Assembly (NCBI GenBank): GCA_002794735.1
Contig: NBAZ01000004.1
Location: 434,001 to 498,000, forward strand
DNA: 64,000 bases
Origin: Pyrrhoderma lamaoense
Taxonomy: Eukaryota; Basidiomycota; Agaricomycetes; Hymenochaetales; Hymenochaetaceae
Direction of reading: 5' to 3'
The notes below the pieces were generated by a model, which saw only the letters and a program-made list of their open reading frames with translations, made no database searches and was not told where the DNA came from. How positions within the stretch are numbered: the stretch's first letter is position 1; every line of letters begins with the position of its first letter. Shown piece after piece: positions 13,901 to 24,785 of the stretch. Position numbers and translations under genes: made by a program.

Positions 13901-16707
13901 TTAAACCTGCCTTGTCCGGATTTTTATCCAAGCGTCTGGATGTTCGTTCTTTGCATGAGAGATGAGCTCTCGAATTCCACTATCCGAGAATTCAGGAACA
14001 TTTGGGAGATTGAATATTTCTGCTCGTTTACTACGGTGTCAAAGGGGATTAAAAAAAATTTGAGATGAACGTGCGTCGCAAATAAAGAAAAGAGAGGTGA
14101 GATCAGTTATTAAGAAACATATGAAGCAGGAATGGGGACAGAGGGACTTACTTGCAGAAAATGCAATGCCTATCATCGGCTTCGTTATCAAAGAATATCT
14201 GACTGATACAGTCAATTACAGATAGCTTCGAGTCCTCGTCGTCCGTTAGATCATCATACAACTCGTCCTCCTCTTCCTCCTCCCTTCGTTTCTTCTTCCT
14301 CCTCTTCCGTGTCCTTGGAAGAAGTATATGTTACATAACTACCAATCGGGTCAACAGAAATCGACGTATTCATCACAACATCCTCAGAAGGCAAATTAAT
14401 GCCATTATCCTCATAAGCATTATTGTTACTATCATCGCCATGTATTTCCTTACTCTCTTGAGTATTTGTCGTAGAGCCAGTATCCAACAATTGAACATCT
14501 TCTGTTTTTAAGGTTGATGTGTCCAGCTTCTTTGCATTTTTATCATCCTTTCTTGGTGGAGTATCCTTCCATTCACCCGATTGAATCACATCCTCTGTGG
14601 GCGGAACCGATTTATTCACCTCAGTTCCTGTTGGCTTCTCCAGGTCCACTGTAGATGGATCAACGGCTACAGATTTAGATACATTTTCATCGGTGACTAT
14701 GTCAGTCCGTTCAGGCGGAGGTGGTGGCGGGGCAACGGAGGAGACAATTACTGATGAAGAGTCTGGAGCTACATTCTGAACAGGTCTCTGGAATCCTTTC
14801 TCAGTTTCTGAAACATCATAGTCAACAGACAACCGTTGACGTTTGGTAGCTGGGGGAGCAATCTGAGATGTTTCCCATAGATTCTCGTTGGCCTGCGGAA
14901 TATACTGAGATACACCTTCTACATCCGAATGGGGTACAGGGGAAATCGGGGAGAGAATGGCCTCAGAAATGATAGAATCCCGAGTTCTCTTTTCATTACT
15001 AGCGGTCCCTTCCGAGTGTTGTAAATTTGGTGTTATCACATTCTGGTCCGTTCTTCCAATATCAGGCTGACTAAATGTAGTTGATCCTAAAGGTGTAGAA
15101 TCCGAACCATGTCCCACAACTAAATTTGGATTAGAGCCAGAAGAGGACGGAACTTGAATATGGTGTTCTTGCTGGAATAGTAGATGATCATGTGAAAATG
15201 GAGAAGGTATCGAGGATACTGATGACTGAGGGCGTGATATATCTGATACTGGAGGCGAAGTACTCCGACTGTGAGGAGTACAAAACACTGCAGGAACCAA
15301 CTTCGCACGAACATCTGGTCCTTGAGGTTGAGGTTGATTGATTCGAGTTGTTCGATGAATCGGAATCGGGAAATTTTCTCGATACTGGTTTTCGGCTTGA
15401 GGGTGTCTTGTTACAACTCTTGTACTGTTTGGAAGTATGACCGGAGGTTGATTTCGATTAGACACGCATGCGGGATTCACGCAGATCACGGGGGTAGAAG
15501 GCCAGGAGTTGATACGAGCATGTCCAGGGTGACGTGGGTTTCCACTAGTTGTATTATTTGCTGATTGTATCCCATAATTATTCACAATAGACTGCGTCCT
15601 TTGTTGAGCGGATACAAATGGCACATTTAAATACTGGTTAGGTATCGTTGGCATATTCAGCTGCCTCTGCAATGGTCTTTGAAGCGGAATTTGAGATCCG
15701 ACTCGCTCAGGTGGTAGATTAGGGCCGTCTACATTATATGCTGTTCCGATAGGAGTGTGATGATAGGGTCCTGCCATGCCAGGACTAGCGACTACATTCG
15801 GATTTAGACGAGGGCGGCTTCGAGGACGCTGGTTTTGATTCTAATCAATAATCACGAGATTTAGAGGAAGCCAAGTTTATTGAATAATGCCAATACTTGC
15901 CAAATGAGTACCCAAGGTGAATCTACCATTCGTAGGAGAATTTCCTGTGAGATCAATCTGAGAAAGCATCAAAAACTTGTGTCTTCATTGAAAGAAGAGG
16001 GGAAACATTACTAACAACTTCGGAAGGTTCAGGATTCGTTCTGATTTTCATAGCGATCTTTGTAGCATGATTATTATTTACTGAGGTTATGAAGTACAAT
16101 CGGTAGCTTACATGCTCCTCCGCTATTCGAACTGTGGGCACTCCATCTTTCACAACCGGAACGACAGGTGTGTGGTGCCTTCTGAGTATGTCAAGGACGT
16201 AGTGATATTTTTGCTCTAATATGGCGTAGTTTCGACCTTGGGTCTGGGAAAGTTGTTGACTCACAATTGCTAATTTCCTCTCCGTAGGTGCCCTATCTCT
16301 TTCAAGTTGAGTAATGCGAGCTCGCAACAGCCCTAACGCATGCGCATCATTACCGGCTTTCTCTCGAAGTTCTTTGTTATGCCTAGTCAATTGATAATTA
16401 TCGCTTAACAACTTTTCGTTTTGCGCTCTCAATTCTCGCATCTCTTCGATCGCTTTGTCGTAGTAATGATGTTTATAGTAGTTTTGAGCTGTTTCATCAA
16501 AACTTTGAGTGATGTGGCCCCTAGTCTCCTGCGCATTGAGTCTTGTAACGTGGGGTTGAGAACGATCGATTGTTGTCCCTTCAATGGGTGTAGGGTGGTG
16601 TTGCGGACGGTGTGCTTCTTGCCTCAGAGAGATTCGGAAGGGATTTGAATGACTATGAAGACAATATCGACAGTGTGTACTCACCTATTTTGATTTGGTA
16701 TATTCAT
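13901..16707 (-). CDS. Disordered coiled-coil protein, function unknown (frameshift)
   Basis: I do not recognise the family. The start is a short exon (ATG 16707, MNIPNQNR). Next comes a coiled coil (about 16200-16450, with DKAIEEMRELRAQNEKLLSD), then short exons, then about 500 residues rich in Pro, Ser, Gln and Asn that begin QNQRPRSRPRL. A Glu run near 14290 continues, after one missing base in the T run at 14289-14291 (plus strand), as KKRREEEEEDELYDD and ends in HCIFC. An intron (14031-14151) joins this to NKRAEIFNLPNVPEFSD and ISHAKNEHPDAW, with the stop at 13901. The tail therefore has C-x2-C and H-x5-H spaced like a degenerate zinc finger. The intron at 15841-15900 uses a GC donor. 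A nuclear regulatory role is plausible but unproven. Confidence 0.65.
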
Positions 16708-17593
16708 AGCTGTGTAATTAACAAAGACGGGTTGACCATGTTGGTTCATTAGAGGCTGATGATGGTGCTCAGAGAAAGATATGCAAGGGTCTAATATTGA
16801 TAGAAGAATATGTTGTTGTATTGTGGTCTTAGATATTAGTAAACATTAAAGTTGACTACGCATAGGGTTTTGATAGGAGAATACAAGAAGAAGGAGGACA
16901 AATGAGCCTGGAGTCATCACGCCAAAGGTAGTCGAAGGTCGTTGTCGACGCGCCTCGTCAGCCGAGACTATAAATGGAAGATCGCGATCGTCTTTCATAA
17001 TAAAATATATAGCAGACCTATATAGGAAAACAAAGTGGACCGAGAAGTGACCAGGGGTATTTGTATTTTCTTTTGACAAGAGAGGTTTCTGACGGGATCT
17101 ATGTAGTCGAATGTTCAACAGAAGGACTCATCCTCTTTTACGTCAAAAGGGGGAGGGGGGGGGGGTAGGAGTGTATAAACTGATTGTTGGGTTGATTGTG
17201 TGATTTCTTATCAGATAAAGCTCAAGAGAAGGCTCAAAATGAAATACATGCAATTGCCTCGTTATAAAGAGACGGGGTAAACACGTGACTGTGTCATGGG
17301 GACATGGTATTTTATCAAGATTAAATTATTTTAGAATTATTGATTTTGAATTGTCGACTGGTCGTGATGAGAAGTAGGAGCTACCGCGGATGGGTTGCAG
17401 AGAGCAAAATGCCGGGGAGACACGGTTGGTTCGGACAGCTTCGTAGGATACGTGGACCATCGGCCAATGAGGAGATGTCCCGTTAGTTGCAAATAAGGAA
17501 ACATAACCGTTCCGAAAAAATATCTTAAACGCAGATGCTCCCGCCTGGCTCACTTTTTGTTCACGCTCTCTCTCTCTCTTCTTCCCCTCAGCA
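16708..17593. promoter_or_regulatory. Divergent promoter region, coiled-coil gene and OFD1
   Basis: No supported gene. A nearly pure G tract lies at 17148-17165. A CT-rich pyrimidine stretch (17563-17590) sits directly before the OFD1 start, a common fungal core-promoter feature. Confidence 0.4.
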
Positions 17594-19792
17594 ATGCCTT
17601 CTACCCACCCAAGATCAGAGTCTGCTATTGAGCCCCGTTTTACAAAAAAATTAAAAACTTCTCATACTTCAAAGGACCATCCTCAGCCAATAACCTCGTG
17701 CTTCGCTGACGGTTTATTGGACGCCACGAATATCGACCTTCTCGCATCCAAGTACCGCGAATCAGATCCTTTCTTGCACGTTGTTGTCGACAAATTGTTC
17801 CAAGATGACTTATTGTCCAATGTAAAGGATGAATGCATCAGTGAACTCAGCTTCACAGAGAAAGAGACAGATATCTATAAGGTACGTTACTCCTATTCCC
17901 CCCCTTGTCTCCTTTCCCTCTGATGCTTGCAAGGTCAGGTGCATCAAACAGGTGATCTGGCATCACTCTCATATCTTGCACAAGCGGAAATCGCGTTGCT
18001 TCCCAACCTACTAAAGTTACGAGATGCTCTTTATTCGTCCGAGTTTCGTGCTTTCATCCGGAAAGTAACGGGCTGTGGCCCATTATCAGGCACTAAGCAA
18101 GATATGAGTGTCAATTCATACAAGAAAGGTTGTCATTTGCTCAACCATGATGATGTGATAGGTTGCTATTTCTGTTTCATCTATGCGCCTGTACCCCTTC
18201 TGATGATGTCCAATCGCGTACAGGCTCGCGTTGCGTCTCGTATATCCTATATATGCCGATTCCACAAGCAGAAGACTGGAAGGCAGAATGGGGCGGTGCT
18301 CTTGAACTTTATCCGGTCAAACCGGGGCCTGACGGGATTCCTGAACCCGAGTGTATCCCAACCAAATCTATTCCCCCGAGTTGGAATCAATTCGTCTTTT
18401 TTGAGGTGCAGCCGGGACACAGTTTCCACTCGGTGGAAGAAGTGACCATCGATGAGGGAGATTGTGCAAGGCAGCGTCTAAGTATAAGCGGATGGTTCCA
18501 CAAAGCTCAGGAAGGCGAGGAGGGATACGAGGGTAAAGAAGCAGAAACAGTCAAAAGTTCTTTAGAGCAACTTGTGCGTATATACGTCGCTTGTTATAGA
18601 ATTAATCTCACAGTTTACTTTAGACAACAACTTCCACTATGTATACTTCATACCCAGATATGGAGGAACTTCTCAAATCAGATCCATTCGCGCCCCTCAC
18701 GGAAGACCAGCGATCCTATTTATCCGCTTTCCTCTCTCCTGTCTATCTTCAAACCAAAACTATGGCAAACTTAGCGAAACGCTTCGTTGACGAGTCCAGC
18801 TTAGAACTCCACAGATTCCTGCGTGAGCCCCTTGCAACTAAATTAGAAGCAGGTTTACGCGCTCGAGACAAAAAAGACGGACTTGATGGAAAATCACGCC
18901 AAGGACGAACTCCCCCTCATTGCTCCGGCGTGGATAAAGACGGGGAAAATTCGTGGAGAATCCGCGGACCTCCACATAAAGCACGCTACTGCTCATTAAA
19001 CCCGAGACCGGCTCCCAAAAACGATGAAGATGCTATCGCGATCATCTCTTCGTCCAATGCCACTCCGGAAGAGATCATGCACGTGCTTGAAACTTCATTT
19101 TTCCCGAGCAAGGCTTTCCGATCTTGGCTTGCGCTCGTTTCAAAATTGTTACCGACTCGGTATGCATCTGAGGCTCGCCGATTCCGTCCCGGTTTAGACT
19201 ATACCTTAGCAACCAGCAATGACGAACAGAGCATCTTAGACGTTGTACTGGGCCTAACTCCCGAGGCTGAGAGTTCTGAAAGCGATGAAGATACCTTGAG
19301 ATGGGATAAAGGGGAGTGTGGGGGCTGGGAAGTAAGTTCGGTCTATCAAATTTTCTTTATTTGCAATGGTTAATGATTACCTGCTCTTCTCTAAAGTGTT
19401 ACATGGCACCACATGATGGTGACGAGGATCCGGCTGTCTATCAGGCAGGCTCCTCAAAAAGGAAAACCCATGATGATAAACACACTAACGGTGCTGCCAC
19501 TGGTTCAAACGGAAACTCGAACGGACATTCGAATGGACATGCTAATGGTCATGTAGTAGAAGAGGATGATGATGATTACAGTGATGATGAAGATGACGAA
19601 GATGAGGATGATGGTACTCTGTTAACTGTGCAACCCGGATTCAATCGCCTAGCTCTTGCTCTACGAGACGAGGGAGTGTTACGATTCGTCAAGTACGTTT
19701 CTGCTGCTGCGCCAGGGTCCCGTTGGGATGTATGTGGGGAGTACGAGGTCTTCATGACGGAGGAAGATGACAGTGACGAGTCAGATTCATGA
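17594..19792 (+). CDS. OFD1: Ofd1/Tpa1 prolyl hydroxylase of ribosomal protein uS12
   Basis: 2-oxoglutarate/Fe(II) dioxygenase that hydroxylates a proline of ribosomal protein uS12 and, in yeasts, ties translation and oxygen sensing. The catalytic domain shows LLNHDDVIG (H-x-D iron ligands), then after an intron SRCVSYILYMPIP, WGGALELYPV, NQFVFFEVQPGHSFHSVEEV and RLSISGWFHK (distal His and Arg region). The second, non-catalytic double-stranded beta-helix domain follows: MANLAKRFVDESSLELHRFL, RGPPHKARYC, and near the C-terminus RFVKYVSAAAPGSRWDVCGE. Between the last segments lies an inserted linker of repeated N-G-H units and a long Asp/Glu run (19480-19615). Five GT-AG introns keep frame throughout. 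Start ATG 17594 follows a pyrimidine tract. Convergent with NOP13. Confidence 0.94.
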
Positions 19793-20097
19793 TCAGCATA
19801 TCCCCCGATAGTGTTTCTTTGATTTTCGCTTGAGACTTTTCTATGCTTCTTATATGTTCGCTTTATTCTTTTTATTGCCTTCTTCTCCCCACTCTGCCTA
19901 CTCATTATACCAGTACTGTGTTATACGTTTTAGTCTTTTGTTGATATGTACTCTCAATGAGGTTACTTTCCCCCTCTTCATATTTTTCTTGAAAGAAAAA
20001 TTAATACAAAATTCAATATCCCGATCAAACAAAAAGTACCTCAAGAGGTGGATAAAATCAGTGAAGAAATGATAATTAGTATATAAATTAAGTGTGA
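19793..20097. other. 3' regions of convergent OFD1 and NOP13
   Basis: T-rich then A-rich sequence. Nothing else recognised. Confidence 0.4.
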
Positions 20098-21984
20098 CTA
20101 CGAGAACGTCAGGCGTGTCCCTTCACTTTTAACGATCGCATAGTTCTCCCGTTTAGCCATAGCGAGTGCTGCACCAGGTCTAGGCCTTCTATTCTTCCCA
20201 TTCCTATCATCCTGCTGCCGTGGTCTTTTTGATTTTGATTCCTCACCAGCTTCTTCATTTTTACTATAGTCTACGTTAGACTCTTCAACTACGCTTTCAC
20301 CATCATTTGTCCCGCTCTCTCCCCATTTTCTTTTCGGTGCATAACCTCCATCCTTAGTCTTAGTGCCTGAAGATTTTCTGGGTGGGCGAGAACCATCCGT
20401 TTTACCACTCGTTGCACCCTTTTCGCGATATCCGCCTCGGCGTGCAGCATCGGGAGAGGCATATTCAACTTTTAATGTCCGTCCGTCGAGATAGTGGTTC
20501 CGAGGGTTAGTTAGTGCTGCAGTAGCATGTGCCGTAGAAGTGAAGTCTATGAAAGCGAACCTATTAAAACAAGTCATTTAAAGATTAAAAGGAGGATTTC
20601 TTTTATGGATAAAGAAGTGCACTAACCCTTTACATACACCGCTATCCTCAAAAGTCCCCATCCTCACTTTCTTAATGCCTACATCAATGGAAACCTCAAC
20701 CTCGTCTTCCTCTTTTTCGTCCTCTCTCGTATCCATCAAATCATCATCATCCCTTTTAGACTTCCCCTTTTCCCTCTTCTTCGCCTTTTCTCTTTCACGT
20801 TCGGCTTGCTTGATCGCCCAAGACTTTGCATGGCCTTCAAACATTTCCCGTATCCTCCCCTCTGTCGCCTCAAATCCCAAGTTTCCGAGGAAGAGACATG
20901 GGCCTGGAGGCTGCTTCTGAGAACTAAGGATCTTTTGAGCCGTTTTGGTAAGTCCAGTACTTGGACCTGCTTCAACTTCACCGTTTGTACCCAAAGTAGA
21001 CACGGTTGCGGGTGCAGGGCGTCCAGAGAAGTCTTCACCTAGATGTGAAAATATCATGTTTATATAAGAACATAAACTATTAAGATATGAACAATCGATT
21101 ATACCAGATTTTATAAGAAGCTTGCGTCCGTCGAGGTTCTTCTCAGATAGCGTAACAGCAAGTGTTCTTGCTTCTGGGGTGGCAAAATCAACATATGCGA
21201 ATCTTATTTGTTTCAGTTTCCAGTACAAAAAGAAGGTGTGAAATGATTAAAAAGTGAATTGAAGGATAAGTGATATAAGCATAAACTAAGCATACAAGCA
21301 GAAAGTCACAACCACATACCCTCTGTTCTCTGGTTTGGAGAGTTTGGGAGCACCTGGATTGCTCTTTTTCGGCATATGTATACGAGTTATTTCACCAACT
21401 CCTTCGAAGAAAGTCTTCAAAGCATCCTCAGTAGTCTTAAACGACAAGTTCCCGACCCAAATCGAGTTTTGACGTTTCTGAAGTGCCTCCGTTTCTTCAG
21501 CTTTTTTATTCTTCTCCTTTCCAGATTTCTTTTTCGAACTTTGTTTGCTACTTTCTTTGGCTGCCTCAGACTCTGCTTCCTGGCCCTCCGTAACCGCCTC
21601 TTTCTCCATGAGTTTTTGCTTCTTCTTTAACCTTCTTTGTTCCTTATGAGAAAGAACCTTAACATCCTCCTCCTCTTCCTCCACAGCATTCTCTTCATCA
21701 ACCTTTCGTTTCTTCCCCTTTGTTTCAGCCTTCTTCTGTTTTTCTACATCTTTAGTGCTAATAGCAGTGGAATTTGAATCCGAATCAGTATCCGAGTCGG
21801 TCTCCTCTACATTTCTTTTTTGACTCGACTTGACTTGAGGCTTCTCAGACTCACTGTCCGAGCCATATTGTGAAGAACCAGAGGAGGAGGAGGAAGAAGA
21901 AGATTGTGGCATTTTAAATCGAAGCTCAGTAATCCTCAAGCCTCTGACCAAAACTTTTGAAGATGCAGAAATCTTAGCAGACAT
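20098..21984 (-). CDS. NOP13: Nucleolar RNA-binding protein Nop13 (two RRMs)
   Basis: Nucleolar protein associated with pre-ribosomal particles. The N-terminal third is an acidic/basic disordered region (Ser run, KGKKRKVDEE, HKEQRRLKKKQK). RRM1 has RNP2 IWVGNLSF and, across the first intron, RNP1 GFAYVDF, followed by the family motif LDGRKLLIK and GEDFSGRPAP. RRM2 has CLFLGNLGFEAT, an inserted highly charged stretch, KVRMGTFEDSG and RNP1 KGFAFIDF, then YLDGRTLKVEYASPDAARRG. The C-terminus is rich in basic residues and Gly. Four exons, all in frame. The Met at 21984 gives a 24-residue leader before MPQSSSSS; initiation at the second Met (21912) is equally possible. Confidence 0.93.
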
Positions 21985-22328
21985 TTTAATTGCCTATTTT
22001 GGTATATAGATCGTCACCAACAACAGAACTCATTAATGATTCAATCGAAATAATCAATTAAACTTCATAAATTCTGAGTGGGGGCATTACTGTATTGTCC
22101 GAGTACACAAGGAATAGAATTAGAATAACTAAACTAAGAGATACTACAATTATGATATACAGAAAGCAAAGTTCTAGATATGATGTCAAACAAGAAAAAT
22201 GATCATTGTCATAAGTCTTAGAGAAGCTCCAGCTTTATATAAAAAAATGAGTGCTGAGGTGTTAGCTGCTAGAAGCGAATTGCGAGTAAATACTAGGATG
22301 GTAAACCGGACATCTACAGGATATATGT
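21985..22328. other. NOP13 promoter side / RCF2 copy 1 3' side
   Basis: AT-rich, no coding exon found on either strand. Confidence 0.4.
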
Positions 22329-23209
22329 CTAAGCGTGTGCATGTGATCGTGAAGCGTCCTCTAATTCTTTTCTCTCTTGTTCTTGTACTTCAAGCTACGA
22401 AAAGACTCTTAAGATCCCATACACTATGATAAGGAGAGGGCCAAAGGAAACTTACCATTCGAGCCCATGAGTGGTCAGCAGTCTTTTCCTTCTCGCCTCT
22501 TCAGGCTGTAACTGCGAAAGAGCAGCACCACCGAGAAGACCGGCAAGTGCAATACCTTGCGCCTGCATAAGCGGAATATTAATCCGGGGTAATTTCTGAT
22601 AAGCTGAGGAAAAAAGCAACATACATATACACGGGCCTGAACTATCTTTTGTGAGAACGATTGGGTCTTGTTACGACGAAGGATCATCCATGAGGCTCCC
22701 ATACTTGCAGCCCAGCCTGCAAGGAAAATGTGCCATCGGTGGCGTAGAGCCCAATCAGATGCCTTCTCAGTACTTGAGAGTTGAGTCCATCTTCGTTCAG
22801 CTGCTAAGGCCTCCCGGTCCATCTCTATCTTTCCTGCAGACTCCCTGATTAATATAGAGTATGAGTTTTAATGTCAGTGACACTCAACATACACCAATAC
22901 ATACCAGTTATGTTCCATATCATACTGTACACCTCTACGTTCAGCTTGAGTGGCGACAGCTGCAGTCACAACTAGGACAAGACCAAGAGTCTTGATAGTC
23001 ACGGGTAGTGATCGATAGTAGCCCCAGCGCCTGTTAAGCATATAGAACCCAGCGCCTCCAGCGGTCAAACCTCCTACGAAACCTTCGGCCATGCCTTGAA
23101 TGGTGGCCTTGCCATGGTTCTCGAGATCCTCTTTAGTAACAAGCTGTTAATGAAGGATGTCAGGGTTGAGAGTTGTCGACTAGAATAACTATAAGAAATG
23201 TACCTTCAT
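22329..23209 (-). CDS. RCF2: Respiratory supercomplex factor 2-like HIG1 protein, copy 1
   Basis: Mitochondrial inner-membrane protein expected to associate with cytochrome c oxidase and bc1-oxidase supercomplexes. A two-codon first exon (ATG 23209) is spliced to LVTKEDLENHGKATIQGMAE. Membrane helices follow: GGLTAGGAGFYMLNRRWGYY, then VTIKTLGLVLVVTAAVATQA. The C-terminal HIG1 domain starts HRWHIFLAGWAASMGASWM and holds the I-x3-R-x3-Q signature in KIVQARVYAQG, split by an intron. The last exon, found by splicing 22461 to about 22395, gives LEVQEQERKELEDASRSHAH and stops at 22329. Five exons, all in frame. A second, more divergent copy lies immediately upstream on the same strand, so this is a local tandem duplication. 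Confidence 0.88.
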
Positions 23210-23538
23210 TGTTTTGCTGCTATGTCCGACAGCGAAGGTCTTTTGTTGTTAGCAAGAGTGTGTAGCCAAAACTCATAAATTTATACTGATTGAGCGGGAC
23301 ATGTCGGAATGGCTGGATGTGTCATCAGTGGTTGAAGCACGAGACCTGCGGTTAAGCCCGCTGCCTTTACACCAATCAATGCACTTTTCAAAACGTACTG
23401 CCAGCGAGTTCTTCCATCTGTCCTACTTTAAGCACTTTTATGTCCGAGACAAGTCCACAATCTTAGAGCGAATTTTTAATTACAAAGAAATCAACATCTA
23501 TTTTACTTGAGCGTATAAAAATATTGAGTTCAATGAAA
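23210..23538. other. Spacer between tandem RCF2 copies
   Basis: Non-coding; should contain the copy 1 promoter and the copy 2 3' end. Confidence 0.4.
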
Positions 23539-24381
23539 TCATGCTTTGCTCTCTTTCAACCTCTCTTTCTCCTCTTCCTCCTCACGATCCAGTATATCTT
23601 TCCACGAGTGGTCATATGGAGTGGTCTGTTTGTCAGATTTACCATGTGTCAATATAGCAGCAGTGAGTACTATTCCCAAGGTAATCCCTTGAGCCTACAG
23701 CCAATCATAAGTAACCATTCAAGCGAGTCGAATGACGTAATCAAGACAAATACTCACCCAAACTCGCGTTTGAGTAATCTTGCGGATTCTAAGTAAGTCA
23801 TACCTATTACAAACAGATACATCTATCTTACCTTTTGTAAGGGAGTCGCAAGTCTTTGCAAAAGATAGATTGTTAGAGTTAACTCGAGAACCTTAAATTA
23901 AGATTAGACGTACGGATCCCTCGATACCCAAGCATAGATTCCCAGCATACTTGCTGCCCAGGTGCCACTGATGAGACTGAAAGGATGGCGTGCAGCAAGA
24001 TCTGTAGCTTTCTCCTTGATGTTCATTGCTTTTCGACGGGACTGTTCTCGGGCTTCGAGCAATTTGAGCTCATCCTCCCGACACCAGTCCACTGAGCTCT
24101 TTCATATGCGAGAGCTGCACGTTCAGCACTTATGACGAATGAGGGAACAGCCACAAGAATTACACCAAAAGCTTTGAGAGACGGTTGTAAACCATGGTAA
24201 TATGGCCAGCGGCGATGTAGTACATAAGATACAGGGATGGCTACTCCAAGTCCACCCAGCAAACCCTTGACACCAGCCTTCATGGCCAATCTCTGTTGTT
24301 CCTCAAGTCTCTTATCATCTAGAGTCTGATGAAACGGTTAATAATAAACAGAGAATATGAACAAAGTTTACGAACCGACAT
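23539..24381 (-). CDS. RCF2: Respiratory supercomplex factor 2-like HIG1 protein, copy 2 (frameshift)
   Basis: Paralog of the adjacent RCF2-like gene. A two-codon exon (ATG 24381) joins TLDDKRLEEQQRLAMKAG, then GGLGVAIPVSYVLHRRWPYY and a second helix SLKAFGVILVAVPSFVISAE. The reading frame breaks at WTGVG: one base is missing in the CCC run at 24077-24079 (plus strand), after which EDELKLLEAREQSRRKAM and the HIG1 helix SLISGTWAASMLGIYAWVSR continue. Short exons then supply the I-x3-R-x3-Q motif (KITQTRVWAQ) and a charged tail ending at 23539. Sequence around the helices fits yeast Rcf2 better than copy 1 does, with its HRRWPYY segment. Whether both copies are expressed is unknown. Confidence 0.85.
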
Positions 24382-24785
24382 GGTGAATTCGAAACCCTGA
24401 GGGAAAGTAGGAATGTTTAGATTCTTAGAAAGCACGGATTATGTTAATATAGTTTACGATTACCGGAAGAGTCCGTGCATTATGATGAAATGACGTCGTT
24501 GAGAGACAGAATGAGTGAGCCCTAGGCCAGCCCTGATGCCCTCCTGCAAGGTGCACACGCAAATATATTAATCATCACATCGTCGAGGTCATCGTCGGTG
24601 ACGGTGAACACCCTTCGGAAGCAAGATTTGCATCCTTGGAAAAACTTTGTTAGCCGCGTGTCTCCCTGTCGATCACCTGTGTACATGTCCTATGACTGTC
24701 CTATGCCACTGAGTCCAGCTGTAACCCAGTCTTAGTCCGGGCTGCACCCTTTTCAATTTGTATCTCTTAGTAATTTATACAGAAG
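24382..24785. promoter_or_regulatory. Divergent promoter region, RCF2 copy 2 and coiled-coil membrane gene
   Basis: No coding exon supported. Fairly rich in CpG near 24560-24610. No specific site can be assigned with confidence. Confidence 0.35.

Noticed and set aside
17148..17165. G tract as a possible telomere-like or regulatory G-quadruplex
   Set aside because: A single homopolymer-like run without repeated spacing; other G runs (28149, 36878, 40252) look equally like simple sequence.
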